Assembly (NCBI RefSeq): GCF_004000885.1
Contig: NZ_BIMC01000014.1
Span: 1-64,000, forward strand
DNA: 64,000 nucleotides
Source of the DNA: Paenibacillus glucanolyticus NBRC 15330
GTDB lineage: Bacteria > Bacillota > Bacilli > Paenibacillales > Paenibacillaceae
Reading direction: 5' to 3'
Shown here: positions 17,440-27,154 of the stretch, one piece after another
Layout of the letters: every line of letters begins with the position of its first letter
How positions within the stretch are numbered: the stretch's first letter is position 1
Notes under the pieces: model-generated
Seen by the model: the letters and a program-made list of their open reading frames with translations, nothing else
Told to the model about the DNA's origin: nothing
The model's database searches: none
Position numbers and translations under genes: made by a program

Positions 17440-17850
17440 TGGGAAAGTTTTCCGTAAGCCGGGTTCTGTGCTCTTCGTGGTCATAGCGGGAACTACCCTG
17501 CCACCATAAGCGACAATCATCTATCTAGGCCGATCATTACTAATCGACTCAAGCGACCAACCCGGACGCGCCTCGGGCTAAGGCTGTCTCCTCGAAGGAA
17601 ACTGCGTCCCATTAGGTCTTGCTCCAGGTGGGGTTTACCAGGAACGAAGTCACCAGCGTTCCTCGGGGTCTCTTACACCTCGGTTCCATCCTTGCCTGTG
17701 CCGCAATGAAGCGGTCATCGGCGGTCCATTTCTGTGGCACTATCCTTCAACTCGCGCTGACTGGACGTTATCCAGCACCCTGCCCTATGGAGCCCGGACT
17801 TTCCTCTCGCGGCTTGCACCGCCAGCGATTGTCTGTCAAACTTTCCGGAC
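17440..17850 (-). ncRNA. rnpB: RNase P RNA component (class A)
   Basis: On the minus strand the universal core is clear. The P4 5' strand GAGGAAAGTCCGGGCTCC lies at about 17791-17808 and the 3' strand ACAGAACCCGGCTTA at 17455-17469. The closing P1 helix is GGAAAGTTT with AAACTTTCC. Segments GGTAAACCCCACCTGGAGC and CGCTTGAGTCGAT with GGCCTAGATAGATGAT follow the E. coli type A layout rather than the Bacillus type B layout. An extra hairpin (probable P19) lies near the 3' end. It is the catalytic RNA that matures the 5' ends of tRNAs. Ends are approximate to a few bases. Confidence 0.96.
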
Positions 17851-17860
17851 AACATTATAT

Positions 17861-17889
17861 ATTATAGCTTGATTTGCAGCCATACACAA
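17861..17889 (-). promoter_or_regulatory. rnpB promoter
   Basis: On the minus strand TTGTGT (17884-17889) and TATAAT (17861-17866) have 17-base spacing and stand about ten bases from the RNA 5' end. A second TATAAT overlaps just downstream. Confidence 0.68.
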
Positions 17890-17974
17890 CCCTGTAAACT
17901 TTTACAGCAGCTTATACATGTTTCGCTCGCGGGGATTAACTTCCAAGCACTAACCTGTACATAACGACGTTTAC

Positions 17975-19090
17975 CTACATAAACCGAAACGGCTCCGTAT
18001 TAATAAGGGAAGCCACGACCCGAGTGTCATACTTATGCTCCTGCAGCTTCTGCTCCATCCATTCGGCAACCTTAACCTTCATTATTTTCTCGGCATTATG
18101 CCCAGGATCAATAATGGTAAGTCCCGCAGCCAGTGCATCCTGCGCCGTATGATAATCCACATCGCCTGTAACCAGCACATCCGCGCCGCGGAACAGAGCT
18201 TTCATCATATAGCGCCCTCCGGAACCTCCGATGACCGCCGCCTTCCGTATGGTGCGGTCGAGTTCCCCTACGACACGAACGTGAGGGACATCCAGCTTCT
18301 CCTTTACCACTTCCACCAGCTCAGCCAGCGTCAGGGGCTCCTTCAGCTTGCCAATTCGGCCAAGGCCGAGGGATCTTCCCTTCAGATCCATGGAATACAA
18401 GTCATAGGCCACCTCTTCGTAAGGATGCGCTTTAAGCATCGCCGCAACGACCTTGTTCCGGATCGTATGAGGAACAATCGTCTCAATTCGAACCTCGTTA
18501 GCCCGCTCCATTTGACCTTCCTTGCCCTGAAACGGACTGCTGCCTTCTCTTGGCACATAAGTACCAAAACCCTCGATATTGAAGCTGCAGTGGCTGTAAT
18601 TTCCGATCCAGCCTGCACCTGCACCCAGAACGGCATCCAATACCTCCTGATGATGGCTCTTCGGTACAAATACCACCAGCTTCGACAGCTGCTCGTTATG
18701 CATATCATGGATGGGTGACGTGTTCTCTATGCCCAATGCTTCAGCCATCCAATCATTCATGCCGCCTTCGGTCACGTCGAGATTTGTATGACTCACATAC
18801 ACGGCAATATCATGCTTAATCAGCTTTTCGTATACTTTGCCCATCGGCGTGTCTGTCTGCAGCTGTTTCAATGGACGATATATTATAGCATGGTGCGCGA
18901 TAATGAGATCGGCACCAAGTTCGATAGCCTCATCCACGACTTCATCATTGACATCCAGTGCTACGAGCACCGTCCGAATATCCTTCTGCAATGTTCCGAG
19001 CTGCAGCCCGATCCGATCATCGGGTTCGGCTACATGCTTCGGGGCTAATTGCTCCATGTATTGGATTACCGTTTGTCCTTTGGCAAGCAT
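17975..19090 (-). CDS. Nif3-like dinuclear metal centre protein (YqfO type)
   Basis: This 371-residue protein has the two conserved halves of the Nif3/DUF34 fold, with metal-ligand motifs IAHHAIIYRPL near the N-terminus and ITGDVDYHTA-like plus IDPGHNAEK near the C-terminus. A PII-like domain (about residues 125-235, starting LVVFVPKSHHQEV) is inserted between them, as in YqfO of Bacillus. The family is called GTP cyclohydrolase I type 2 homologue, but its reaction is unsettled. It overlaps trmK by 25 bases, an arrangement (yqfN-yqfO) kept in Bacillus. Confidence 0.92.
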   Translation of the reverse strand: MLAKGQTVIQYMEQLAPKHVAEPDDRIGLQLGTLQKDIRTVLVALDVNDEVVDEAIELGADLIIAHHAIIYRPLKQLQTDTPMGKVYEKLIKHDIAVYVSHTNLDVTEGGMNDWMAEALGIENTSPIHDMHNEQLSKLVVFVPKSHHQEVLDAVLGAGAGWIGNYSHCSFNIEGFGTYVPREGSSPFQGKEGQMERANEVRIETIVPHTIRNKVVAAMLKAHPYEEVAYDLYSMDLKGRSLGLGRIGKLKEPLTLAELVEVVKEKLDVPHVRVVGELDRTIRKAAVIGGSGGRYMMKALFRGADVLVTGDVDYHTAQDALAAGLTIIDPGHNAEKIMKVKVAEWMEQKLQEHKYDTRVVASLINTEPFRFM

Positions 19091-19824
19091 GCCAGCACCT
19101 CCTGAATAAATTCAATATCCGATCGAATCTCGTTAGCCTTGCCGACTGCCGAGTCCTGATCCGAACGCGAAAGCGATTGAAGTATGTAGTTCATCTTCTC
19201 TATCTCGGCTTTCCACTTATCGTGGAATACGGGATTCGGAGTCTTTGTCAGCCAAGGTCCCATACGCAGCAGCCAGTCCAAATTCAACTCAACACCCATA
19301 GCGATCGTTCTTTCCGAATACACCTGCTCATTCGTCAGATTCATCAATTCTGCGGGCTCCGTAACCAGTACCTCATAGATTTTGCCGTCTTCCTCCAGAA
19401 TGAACTCCTCAATCAGCACCCAAGCGTGGGAGTACAGCCATTTACGCAAAATGTCCTCTCCGACATTCGGCTGCAGGATCAGCCTGTTCACGCCGGCCAG
19501 CTTGTCCTCGCCGCGGTCCAAAATAGCGGCAATCAAGCTGCCGCCCATGCCCGCGATTGTAATGACATCAGCCTCACCTGCTGAGAGTACATCCAAGCCG
19601 TCTCCTCTCCGTACACTGATCACCTCGGTCATTCCTGATTCCATAACCTGCTTTACGGCAGCGTCGTAAGGTCCCGGATTCACTTCACCCGCGATCGCTT
19701 TGATCGCGGCTCCGCTTTCCACAGCAGCCACAGGAAGCAATGCATGATCGGAACCGATATCTGCAAGCCTGCTGCCGCGTGGGATCTGCTCCAAAATTTG
19801 CGATAATCTCTTTGATAATTTCAC
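19066..19824 (-). CDS. trmK: tRNA (adenine-22-N1)-methyltransferase TrmK
   Basis: This 252-residue class I SAM-dependent methyltransferase has the SAM loop LADIGSDHALLPV near residue 21 and the IAGMGGSLI motif. A helical C-terminal extension probably binds tRNA. It methylates N1 of adenosine 22 in tRNA. I chose GTG at 19824 because AAGGTG stands before it and the family begins MKLSKRL; the longest frame starts six codons earlier. It is the first gene of the trmK-nif3 pair. Confidence 0.93.
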   Translation of the reverse strand: MKLSKRLSQILEQIPRGSRLADIGSDHALLPVAAVESGAAIKAIAGEVNPGPYDAAVKQVMESGMTEVISVRRGDGLDVLSAGEADVITIAGMGGSLIAAILDRGEDKLAGVNRLILQPNVGEDILRKWLYSHAWVLIEEFILEEDGKIYEVLVTEPAELMNLTNEQVYSERTIAMGVELNLDWLLRMGPWLTKTPNPVFHDKWKAEIEKMNYILQSLSRSDQDSAVGKANEIRSDIEFIQEVLACLPKDKR

Positions 19825-20044
19825 AATGACACACCTTACCATTCCATATTTTCATCCGAATCACAATCTATTCATTACCCTAACAGACACGATGCCAAAC
19901 TGCAAACCGGCAAAATGAGCGAAATAATTCAGTGCCGTGTCATTTGCAATGGGTTTGGAAAAGAGCTAAAATAAAGACCAATAAAACAAATACAGGAATA
20001 AATACCAAAACCAAGAAACCGTTGCGCCGCGCTGCTGAACTTCG

Positions 20045-20080
20045 AAAAAAAGGACCTGCTGCTGTTACTGCAGAAGGTCC
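20045..20080 (-). terminator. Terminator of the dnaG-rpoD operon
   Basis: GGACCT/AGGTCC (20052-20057 with 20075-20080), with an inner CTGC/GCAG pairing, is followed by T7 on the minus strand. It lies ten bases past the rpoD stop. The rest of 19843-20090 shows no supported gene; the cccA cytochrome gene found here in Bacillus is absent. Confidence 0.88.
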
Positions 20081-20090
20081 GTGGATTAAG

Positions 20091-21221
20091 CTATTCGAGA
20101 AAATCCTTCAAGCGCTTGCTGCGGCTTGGGTGACGAAGTTTACGAAGCGCCTTGGCCTCGATCTGCCGGATACGCTCGCGTGTAACACCGAACACTTTAC
20201 CAACCTCTTCAAGCGTTCTGGTGCGGCCGTCATCAAGACCAAAGCGAAGACGGAGTACATTCTCCTCGCGCTCGGTCAGTGTATCAAGCACATCCTCGAG
20301 TTGTTCCTTAAGCAGCTCATATGCCGCTGCGTCGGCAGGCGCGAGTGCTTCCTGGTCCTCGATGAAATCGCCCAGATGGGAATCATCCTCTTCCCCGATT
20401 GGCGTCTCAAGCGAAACCGGCTCCTGGGCAATCTTCATGATTTCTCGGACTTTCTCAACACTGAGTTCCATCTCTGCAGCAATTTCCTCCGGCGAAGGCT
20501 CACGTCCAAGCTCTTGCAGAAGTTGTCTGGATACACGAATCAGTTTGTTGATGGTTTCCACCATATGAACAGGAATGCGAATGGTACGAGCCTGGTCTGC
20601 AATCGCACGCGTAATGGCTTGACGAATCCACCAGGTGGCATACGTACTGAATTTAAACCCTTTTTTATAGTCGAACTTCTCCACGGCTTTAATCAAGCCC
20701 ATGTTGCCCTCCTGGATCAAATCCAGGAACAGCATGCCACGCCCGACATAACGCTTCGCGATACTTACAACGAGGCGAAGGTTGGCCTCGGCAAGACGGC
20801 GCTTCGCTTCCTCGTCCCCTTGCTCAATCCGGTTCGCAAGTTCAATCTCATCATCAGCAGACAACAGCGGAACCCGACCAATCTCCTTAAGGTACATACG
20901 AACAGGATCGTTAATCTTGATCCCCGGTGGCAATGAGAGATCATCGTCAAACCCAAAATCCTCATTCTCGCGGGATTCGGAGTCTTCCGATTGCCGATGA
21001 GTTCCCTCATCGTCATTCTCATTTACCACATCGATTCCAAGGTCGGCAAGCTGTTCATAAAACTCTTCCATCTGCTCCGTGTCCTGGTCGAAAGGCGATA
21101 ATTTCTCCATAATATCTTTATAGCTCAATACGGATCTCTTTTTACCCTGTTCAATCAACTGATCCTTGACTTGATCCAGCGTAAATTCCGTTTCTAGTTC
21201 AGTATGCTGATCATTCGCCAT
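20091..21221 (-). CDS. rpoD: RNA polymerase primary sigma factor SigA/RpoD
   Basis: This 376-residue sigma-70 has region 1.1 (about 10-90), an acidic linker and region 1.2 ([19 protein letters not shown]). The region 2 core has [20 protein letters not shown] and WWIRQAI. Region 3 and region 4.2 follow, the latter with [20 protein letters not shown]. It directs transcription from housekeeping promoters. It is the last gene of yqxD-dnaG-rpoD; GGGAGGAGGGAG lies before the ATG. Confidence 0.98.
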   Translation of the reverse strand: MANDQHTELETEFTLDQVKDQLIEQGKKRSVLSYKDIMEKLSPFDQDTEQMEEFYEQLADLGIDVVNENDDEGTHRQSEDSESRENEDFGFDDDLSLPPGIKINDPVRMYLKEIGRVPLLSADDEIELANRIEQGDEEAKRRLAEANLRLVVSIAKRYVGRGMLFLDLIQEGNMGLIKAVEKFDYKKGFKFSTYATWWIRQAITRAIADQARTIRIPVHMVETINKLIRVSRQLLQELGREPSPEEIAAEMELSVEKVREIMKIAQEPVSLETPIGEEDDSHLGDFIEDQEALAPADAAAYELLKEQLEDVLDTLTEREENVLRLRFGLDDGRTRTLEEVGKVFGVTRERIRQIEAKALRKLRHPSRSKRLKDFLE

Positions 21222-21262
21222 CTTTCGACTCCCTCCTCCCTAGAAACAGCAATGTGCGGTCT

Positions 21263-23080
21263 TCATTGTCTTTCTAGGGCGATAATCTCACTTGCAATTT
21301 GTGCGGCTCTCATAAAATCACCTGAGCGCTCCGCTTTTATCATTTCTTCTTTTTTCTGGTCGATCTCTCTCTGCTGCGGAAATTTCAGTACCTCGCGTAT
21401 GCAATCATCCAGCACTTGGACATTCCACTCGGCTGGTGCTTCCATCATCATGATGGAGCTGACGGTCATTTCCAAACGGTCATCCTGGAGCGATGACATG
21501 AAACGGCTGATATCCGGAGATTTTCCTTGTGCGTAAAAAGCATATAGATAAGCAGCGATTGCCGCATGATCTTCGATATTAAACGCTTCTCCCAGGCGAT
21601 CGCCTACGTATCGCGCTGCCTCCGCATCCTGCAGCATCAGCGACAGCAGCCGCCGCTCTGCAGCATGGTAAGCAGGCAGAAGTGTCGGGGCGGACTGGCG
21701 CCCTTTTTTATGCCTACCATTATTCCACCTTTTTTCCTTATTATCCCCATTCTCCATCTTTTTTTGCATAGACTGCCGAAGCAGATTGCAATCCTGCTTC
21801 AGACTCTCGTAGGAAAGATGCAGCTCAGAGGACAATTCCCTCAAGTAAACTTCCCGTTCGGTTGAGGAATTCAGTACTGCGATAATCGGCAATGCTTCTT
21901 TGGCATACGCAATCTTACCATCTTCTTCTAGCAGTATATGGTTTTTCTTCAGATATATAAGTTTAAATTTTGTTGTTGAAACGGCCGTTTCAACCACATG
22001 CCTGAAACGCTCGGCTCCGAACTTCCGGATATAATCATCCGGGTCCATTCCTTCGTTGACCAATGCGATTCGCACTCTGAGACCAACGCCTTCCAGCATT
22101 GGAATAACTTTCAACGCAGCGGCCATACCAGCCTTGTCGCCATCGTAGATAACAACAACTTCATCAGCCATCGATTTCATGATAGCTACTTGGTTTTCCG
22201 TTAGAGAGGTCCCCATCGTTGCCACGCCGCTCTGCAGTCCTGCTTCCCATGACGAAATTACATCACCGTAACCTTCGAATAACAGAATTTGACGCGATTT
22301 GCGTATGGATGTTTTCGCCTGGTGTAGGTTGTACAATATGCGGCTCTTATTAAATAGAAGTGTCTCCGGGGAATTTAGATACTTCGGTTGACCGTCCCCC
22401 AGTATTCTGCCAGCGAATGCAATCACTTTGCCGTTGCGGTCATGTATCGGAAACATGATTCGTCCGCGAAAACGGTCGAGATAGCCCTCTTGTTCATGTC
22501 TTGCGGATAATAACCCGCCCTTCTCCATCTCTTTCAAGTCAAAGGATCGCTTGCTTAGGAACTGGACCAGTGTGTCCCAACGATCTGGAGCATAACCGAT
22601 CTGAAACTGGTCAATCACTTTGTCGTTCATTCCACGGGAACGTAAATACTTCATGGCTTCTGTACCGTGCTCCGTATTCTTTAACAGGAAATGGTACAGC
22701 TTGGCACTGAGCTCATTAGCTTCAATCAAACGTTCTTTTTCCGGATTACGAGGAATTACGGGAACCCCTTGACCTTCCGGTAACGAGATATCATTCTCTT
22801 CTGCCATTGTCTTGACGGCTTCGGGAAAAGAAAATCCTTCGATTTCCATTCTGAATTTAATGGCGTTTCCGCCCTTACCGCAGCCATAGCAGTAAAAGAT
22901 TTGGCGTTCCGGTGTAACCGTAAAGGAAGGAGTCTTCTCTGAATGAAACGGGCACAAGCCCTTCAGGTATTTCCCCTGTTTGGTAAGATGCACGTATTTG
23001 CTGACCGTGTCCACGATATCGCTCTTGGCCAGAACTTCCTCGATGACATCATCCGGAATATTGCCTTGTCCGGTACTCAT
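21263..23080 (-). CDS. dnaG: DNA primase DnaG
   Basis: This 605-residue primase has an N-terminal CHC2 zinc finger with Cys-43, His-46, Cys-64 and Cys-67. The TOPRIM catalytic core has LFEGYGDVIS and VVIYDGDKAG. A helical C-terminal domain binds the replicative helicase. It lays down RNA primers for replication. I chose the ATG at 23080 because AAGGTGG lies five bases before it and the family N-terminus fits; a GTG nine codons upstream is possible but less likely. It is 41 bases upstream of rpoD and in the same operon. Confidence 0.97.
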   Translation of the reverse strand: MSTGQGNIPDDVIEEVLAKSDIVDTVSKYVHLTKQGKYLKGLCPFHSEKTPSFTVTPERQIFYCYGCGKGGNAIKFRMEIEGFSFPEAVKTMAEENDISLPEGQGVPVIPRNPEKERLIEANELSAKLYHFLLKNTEHGTEAMKYLRSRGMNDKVIDQFQIGYAPDRWDTLVQFLSKRSFDLKEMEKGGLLSARHEQEGYLDRFRGRIMFPIHDRNGKVIAFAGRILGDGQPKYLNSPETLLFNKSRILYNLHQAKTSIRKSRQILLFEGYGDVISSWEAGLQSGVATMGTSLTENQVAIMKSMADEVVVIYDGDKAGMAAALKVIPMLEGVGLRVRIALVNEGMDPDDYIRKFGAERFRHVVETAVSTTKFKLIYLKKNHILLEEDGKIAYAKEALPIIAVLNSSTEREVYLRELSSELHLSYESLKQDCNLLRQSMQKKMENGDNKEKRWNNGRHKKGRQSAPTLLPAYHAAERRLLSLMLQDAEAARYVGDRLGEAFNIEDHAAIAAYLYAFYAQGKSPDISRFMSSLQDDRLEMTVSSIMMMEAPAEWNVQVLDDCIREVLKFPQQREIDQKKEEMIKAERSGDFMRAAQIASEIIALERQ

Positions 23081-23121
23081 CCAAACCACCTTCATCTCTT
23101 TTGGCACGTAAATAGTATTCG

Positions 23122-23595
23122 CTACGGGTGGACATTCTCCTGCAATTCATGCAAAAGTTTTGTCAGTTTATGTTGAAAAAACCTTCGGTCTTCCTCAAGC
23201 AGCTTCTTGGGCCCTTTGCCATACCTGCCTTGCTTTCTTGCCTTAGCCTGATGATGACGGGTATCCAGCATGAAATCGATATCCGTATTATCGAAAATAC
23301 GCCCGCGAAAGGAAATCACATGGCATGATTTGGCAAGCGCCAGTGCAGCCAGTCCATAATCCTGAGTCACCACGATATCCCCCCTGGATATGTGGTTGGC
23401 AATGTAGAGGTCGGCACTTTGATCGCTCCGATCCACCTGGATCGTCGTAACACCCTCTTCAGCTTGTAACAGATGATCGTAGGAAGAAACAAGCAGTACA
23501 GGCACATGGAACGTACGAGCAGTCTCTGCGATTTCCTTCTTGACTGGACACGCATCACCGTCAACCACGATCGTAATGCAGATGCTATCGTTCAT
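23122..23595 (-). CDS. yqxD: YaiI/YqxD family protein (UPF0178)
   Basis: This 157-residue protein opens with IVVDGDACPVKKEI and contains SDQSADLYIANHISRGDIVVTQDYGLA and DIDFMLDTRHHQ, the signatures of UPF0178. The acidic pattern resembles PIN-like NYN nucleases, so an RNase role is possible but unproven. Its place directly before dnaG-rpoD is the Bacillus arrangement. A TATAAT sits in a perfect inverted repeat about 50 bases upstream and may drive the operon. Confidence 0.9.
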   Translation of the reverse strand: MNDSICITIVVDGDACPVKKEIAETARTFHVPVLLVSSYDHLLQAEEGVTTIQVDRSDQSADLYIANHISRGDIVVTQDYGLAALALAKSCHVISFRGRIFDNTDIDFMLDTRHHQAKARKQGRYGKGPKKLLEEDRRFFQHKLTKLLHELQENVHP

Positions 23596-23641
23596 TCACA
23601 TTCACCGGCTCTATCTTTAATCTTGGAATAATCCTTATGCT

Positions 23642-23657
23642 GTATATTATTATATAC
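23642..23657. promoter_or_regulatory. Inverted repeat overlapping the putative -10 of yqxD-dnaG-rpoD
   Basis: GTATAT and ATATAC are inverted around a four-base centre. On the minus strand the repeat contains TATAAT. No good -35 is visible at 17-18 bases, so either an activator or a weak promoter is implied. Confidence 0.35.
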
Positions 23658-23743
23658 GTCTTTGGCAGATTAAAATCCTGCTTCTGATAATAAACAATGA
23701 CCCCTACTTGCTTGATCCCTGCCGATGGACTCTTATGCACAGC

Positions 23744-23783
23744 GAAAGCGGCATCCCGCGCTTAACCACGGGCTGTCGCTTTC
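23744..23783. other. Strong stem-loop downstream of glyS without a U-tract
   Basis: GAAAGCG...CCCG (23744-23758) pairs with CGGG...CGCTTTC (23769-23783), about 13 of 15 positions, around a ten-base loop. No T-run follows on the minus strand, so it is not a classical terminator. It could protect the glyQS mRNA end. In Bacillus the yqfL gene stands in this interval; none is present. Confidence 0.5.
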
Positions 23784-23828
23784 ACTGAACAATACATTAT
23801 ACCATTTGCAAAATCATACTGTCACTAT

Positions 23829-25904
23829 CTACCACACCAATTTTGTAAAATCAGCATACTGCTTCAAATCGCCATCAATTCCGGACAGAAGCGCAAGACG
23901 ATTGGCACGTACAGCTTCGTCCTCTGCCATAACCATAACGGAATCAAAGAACCCGGTAATCGGTTCTTTTAGTCCACTCAGCAAGGACAATGAACGTTCC
24001 CCGTCGGCAGCTTCGAGCGCTGCTTTGTAATCTTCGCGGACGGCGTTCCAGGCTTCATACAGGGTACCTTCTTCCGCTTCGTTGAACAGTTCCGGATTGA
24101 CTGCAGCCTTGCCGGCCTTGGCAGCCAAATTGCTGACCCGGTTGAAGGATTCTACCGTTGTTTTGAAATCCTGCACGCCCTCCACTGCATTCATCAGCGC
24201 ATGGCCTCTTGAAACAACGGATACCACATGATCAAATCCGGCTGTAATGACTGCATCCACCACATCGTAACGCTGATCCTCGGACAGAAGTTTCTTCACG
24301 CGAAGCCCGAAGAACTCCTGAAGGTCCTTAGCAATTTCGTCTGTCGAGCGCTTCAGTGCACGAATATTCTCATGAATCTCCAGCGCAATGCCGAACACAT
24401 CCGATAACGTAATCGGAAGTTTGTGCTCCAGAATGATCTGTACAATTCCTGCTGCCTGCCGGCGCAGCGCGTATGGATCCTGGGAGCCCGTCGGAATAAT
24501 GCCGATGGAGAAGCAGCCCACAATCGTATCGATTTTGTCAGCGATACTGACGATGGACCCTACCTGAGTAGATGGTACCGAATCGCCGGCAAAACGAGGC
24601 TGGTAATGCTCAAATACCGCTTTTGCCACCTCTTCTTTCTCACCGGCTTTTCGCGCGTAATCTTCACCCATCACGCCCTGCAGCTCAGGGAACTCATACA
24701 CCATCTGGGTGACCAGGTCGAATTTACAAATATCGGCTGCACGACTCACGGAATCGGCTGCATCCGCGGAAATGCTGAGTTTCGTTGACAGTTGATCGGA
24801 AATTCGGCGGATTCTGCGAACTTTATCGCCAATGGTGCCCAGCTCTTCATGGAATACAATGCTTTCAAGCTTTGATAAGGCGTCTTTGATCTGAAGTTTC
24901 TGATCTTCCTCATAGAAGAATTTCGCATCCGACAGACGGGCACGCAGTACCTTCTCGTTACCTCTTGCAATGACATCCAGCGAACGGCTGTCTCCGCTGC
25001 GTACGGTTACGAAGAATGGCAGCAATTGTCCCTGCTTATCCAGAACCGGGAAATAACGCTGGTGCTCACGCATTGAAGTAATTAACACGTCCTGCGGAAT
25101 ATGCAGGAACGAGGAGTCGAAAGTTCCATACAGCACGGTCGGGGTTTCAACCAGGAACAACACCTCTTCCAGGAGATCGTCCTTAATGGCGATATTCCAG
25201 TCTTTTTCCTGGGCCAGCGCCTGAATTTGCGACACAATCATTCCCTGGCGTTCATTCACGTCAACAATGACATGCTGTTCGCGGAGCACTTCACGGTAAG
25301 CGGACGCTTCCGGAATAACTGCTTCGCTGCCAAGGAAACGATGTCCGCGAGTCACATTGCCAGATTTCACGCCCGTTATTTCCAGATCAACCGTTTCGCT
25401 GCCCAGCATAGCCACCATCCACTTAATCGGACGGACAAATTTAAATTCGTGCGCTCCCCAGCGCATATTCTTCGGGAACGTCATCGAGGTCAAAATGCCA
25501 TGAAGACCTTCGGACAAAATAGACTTCGTATCAACGCCGACACTATTCTTCGTAACGTAGATATACTCCACTCCGCCAAGCTCCTTAAAGGTGAAGCTCT
25601 CGGGGGCAATGCCCTGGCTTCTTGCAAAACCGAGAGCCGCCTTACTCCATTGACCGCTCTCATCCAGCGCGATTTTGCGGGAAGGCCCTTTGACTTCCTC
25701 GCTAACGTCCTCCTGCTTATCTGCAACATCCTGTACCCATACCGCCAAGCGACGCGGTGTAGCATACGCCGTTACATCTCCATGCCCGATCCTGGAAGCA
25801 TCCAGCCATTTGACCATTCTGTCCTGAAGCTGTTCCATAGCAGCGCGCAGAAATCGGGCCGGGACTTCTTCCAGTCCGATTTCAAACAATAAATCCTTAG
25901 ACAT
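23829..25904 (-). CDS. glyS: Glycine-tRNA ligase beta subunit
   Basis: This 691-residue subunit has the usual length. It opens with [19 protein letters not shown], contains [19 protein letters not shown] and an HD-like region, and ends with the anticodon-binding domain. With GlyQ it forms the alpha2-beta2 enzyme that charges tRNA-Gly; the beta subunit recognises the tRNA. Its ATG lies inside the end of glyQ (eight-base overlap) with AAAGGGGG before it. Expression is set by the glycine T-box upstream of glyQ. Confidence 0.97.
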   Translation of the reverse strand: MSKDLLFEIGLEEVPARFLRAAMEQLQDRMVKWLDASRIGHGDVTAYATPRRLAVWVQDVADKQEDVSEEVKGPSRKIALDESGQWSKAALGFARSQGIAPESFTFKELGGVEYIYVTKNSVGVDTKSILSEGLHGILTSMTFPKNMRWGAHEFKFVRPIKWMVAMLGSETVDLEITGVKSGNVTRGHRFLGSEAVIPEASAYREVLREQHVIVDVNERQGMIVSQIQALAQEKDWNIAIKDDLLEEVLFLVETPTVLYGTFDSSFLHIPQDVLITSMREHQRYFPVLDKQGQLLPFFVTVRSGDSRSLDVIARGNEKVLRARLSDAKFFYEEDQKLQIKDALSKLESIVFHEELGTIGDKVRRIRRISDQLSTKLSISADAADSVSRAADICKFDLVTQMVYEFPELQGVMGEDYARKAGEKEEVAKAVFEHYQPRFAGDSVPSTQVGSIVSIADKIDTIVGCFSIGIIPTGSQDPYALRRQAAGIVQIILEHKLPITLSDVFGIALEIHENIRALKRSTDEIAKDLQEFFGLRVKKLLSEDQRYDVVDAVITAGFDHVVSVVSRGHALMNAVEGVQDFKTTVESFNRVSNLAAKAGKAAVNPELFNEAEEGTLYEAWNAVREDYKAALEAADGERSLSLLSGLKEPITGFFDSVMVMAEDEAVRANRLALLSGIDGDLKQYADFTKLVW

Positions 25905-26784
25905 GGTCTGCGCCCCCTTTCTTAATCAGCGGGAAGCCCAGCTTCTCGCGCTCCTCCAAATACGTAGCTGCCACCTGACGAGCCAGGTTGCGCACGCGCA
26001 TGATGTATCCCGTTCTCTCCGTTACACTGATCGCGCCTCTGGCATCGAGCAGGTTAAAGGTATGGGAGCACTTCAGCACATAGTCGTAAGCCGGGAACAC
26101 CAGATTCTGATTCATGGCTTTGTTGGCTTCTTCTTCATACATGTTAAACAACGTGAACAGCATTTTGACGTCCGATACTTCGAACGTGTATTTCGAATGC
26201 TCAAACTCCGGTTGATGGAATACGTCCCCGTATGTGATGCCGTTTACCCATTCCAGATCGAACACGTTCTCTTTGTCCTGGATGTAGGATGCAAGGCGCT
26301 CCATACCGTAAGTAATCTCAACAGCTACCGGATTTGCGTCAATGCCGCCAACCTGCTGGAAGTACGTAAACTGGGTAATTTCCATACCATCAAGCCATAC
26401 TTCCCAGCCAAGACCCCATGCGCCCAGAGTTGGTGCTTCCCAGTTATCTTCAACAAAACGGATGTCGTGATCAAGGGGATTGATTCCAAGACGCTTCAAA
26501 CTCTCCAGATACAGCTCCTGGATATTATCCGGCGAAGGTTTGAGAATGACCTGAAATTGGTGATGCTGGTATAGACGGTTCGGGTTCTCACCGTAGCGGC
26601 CGTCAGCAGGGCGGCGGGAAGGTTCTACATACGCCACATTCCACGGCTCGGGTCCGATCGAACGCAAATAGGTCATCGGGTTCATCGTACCGGCACCTTT
26701 CTCGGTGTCGTACGGCTGCACGATGATGCAATTCTGCTCTGCCCAAAACTGCTGCAGCGTCAAAATCATCTGCTGGAAATTCAT
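25897..26784 (-). CDS. glyQ: Glycine-tRNA ligase alpha subunit
   Basis: This 295-residue catalytic subunit starts [16 protein letters not shown] and has [20 protein letters not shown] and the class II motifs in the core. It makes the glycyl-adenylate and, with GlyS, Gly-tRNA. I chose ATG at 26784, with AAAGGAG upstream; the longer frame adds ten Lys-rich residues not seen in the family. It follows a T-box leader of about 335 bases and overlaps glyS. Confidence 0.97.
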   Translation of the reverse strand: MNFQQMILTLQQFWAEQNCIIVQPYDTEKGAGTMNPMTYLRSIGPEPWNVAYVEPSRRPADGRYGENPNRLYQHHQFQVILKPSPDNIQELYLESLKRLGINPLDHDIRFVEDNWEAPTLGAWGLGWEVWLDGMEITQFTYFQQVGGIDANPVAVEITYGMERLASYIQDKENVFDLEWVNGITYGDVFHQPEFEHSKYTFEVSDVKMLFTLFNMYEEEANKAMNQNLVFPAYDYVLKCSHTFNLLDARGAISVTERTGYIMRVRNLARQVAATYLEEREKLGFPLIKKGGADHV

Positions 26785-26847
26785 GATTTTTAGCTCCTTT
26801 GCTTTCTTTTTCAATACATTCCATCACGATAACAATTCTCTGTACAA

Positions 26848-27085
26848 CAAAAAGCTCTCGCCCTACGCCTGTTGTACAGACATAGGGACGAGAGCTGTAG
26901 CTTCCCGCGGTTCCACCCTACTTGGCACTGCTCATTCGCTGTCATGCTTCAAACCAGCCAATAAGCAAAACCCACTTTATCGGTTCATCATGCTCCCGGG
27001 TGCCTCTTCATGAATCTCTCCCACCAGGCTCTCACCATCCCCGGCTCGCTATACAACGGATCGATAATTCACTACTTTCCCGTTC
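26848..27085 (-). promoter_or_regulatory. T-box riboswitch, glycine specific (GGC specifier)
   Basis: The minus strand carries the T-box core TGGAACCGCGG (26905-26915), preceded by AGTAGGG. Stem I features are present (GGGGATGGTGAGAG, then a GGC specifier at 27002-27004 followed by ACCCGGGAGC). A terminator, GCTCTCGTCCCTA pairing with TAGGGCGAGAGC, is followed by T5 at its end. Uncharged tRNA-Gly would pair with the specifier and T-box and prevent termination, raising glyQS expression. The 5' boundary is approximate. Confidence 0.93.
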
Positions 27086-27125
27086 AATGCATGTCAGTAT
27101 TCAAAAAACTAATAAACTGATAAAT

Positions 27126-27154
27126 ATCATACCTCATTCTATACCTTACGTCAA
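27126..27154 (-). promoter_or_regulatory. Promoter of the glyQS T-box transcript
   Basis: TTGACG (27149-27154) and TATGAT (27126-27131) have 17-base spacing on the minus strand. The -35 contains the recO stop codon. Confidence 0.8.

Noticed and set aside
19960-20045. Short hydrophobic minus-strand frame after the rpoD terminator (LVLVFIPVFVLLV type)
   Set aside because: It looks like a membrane helix, but there is no ATG, GTG or TTG with a ribosome binding site in frame after the terminator.
19932-20936. Plus-strand open frame of 334 codons
   Set aside because: It runs through the rpoD terminator and opposite rpoD; it has no domain and no good ribosome binding site.
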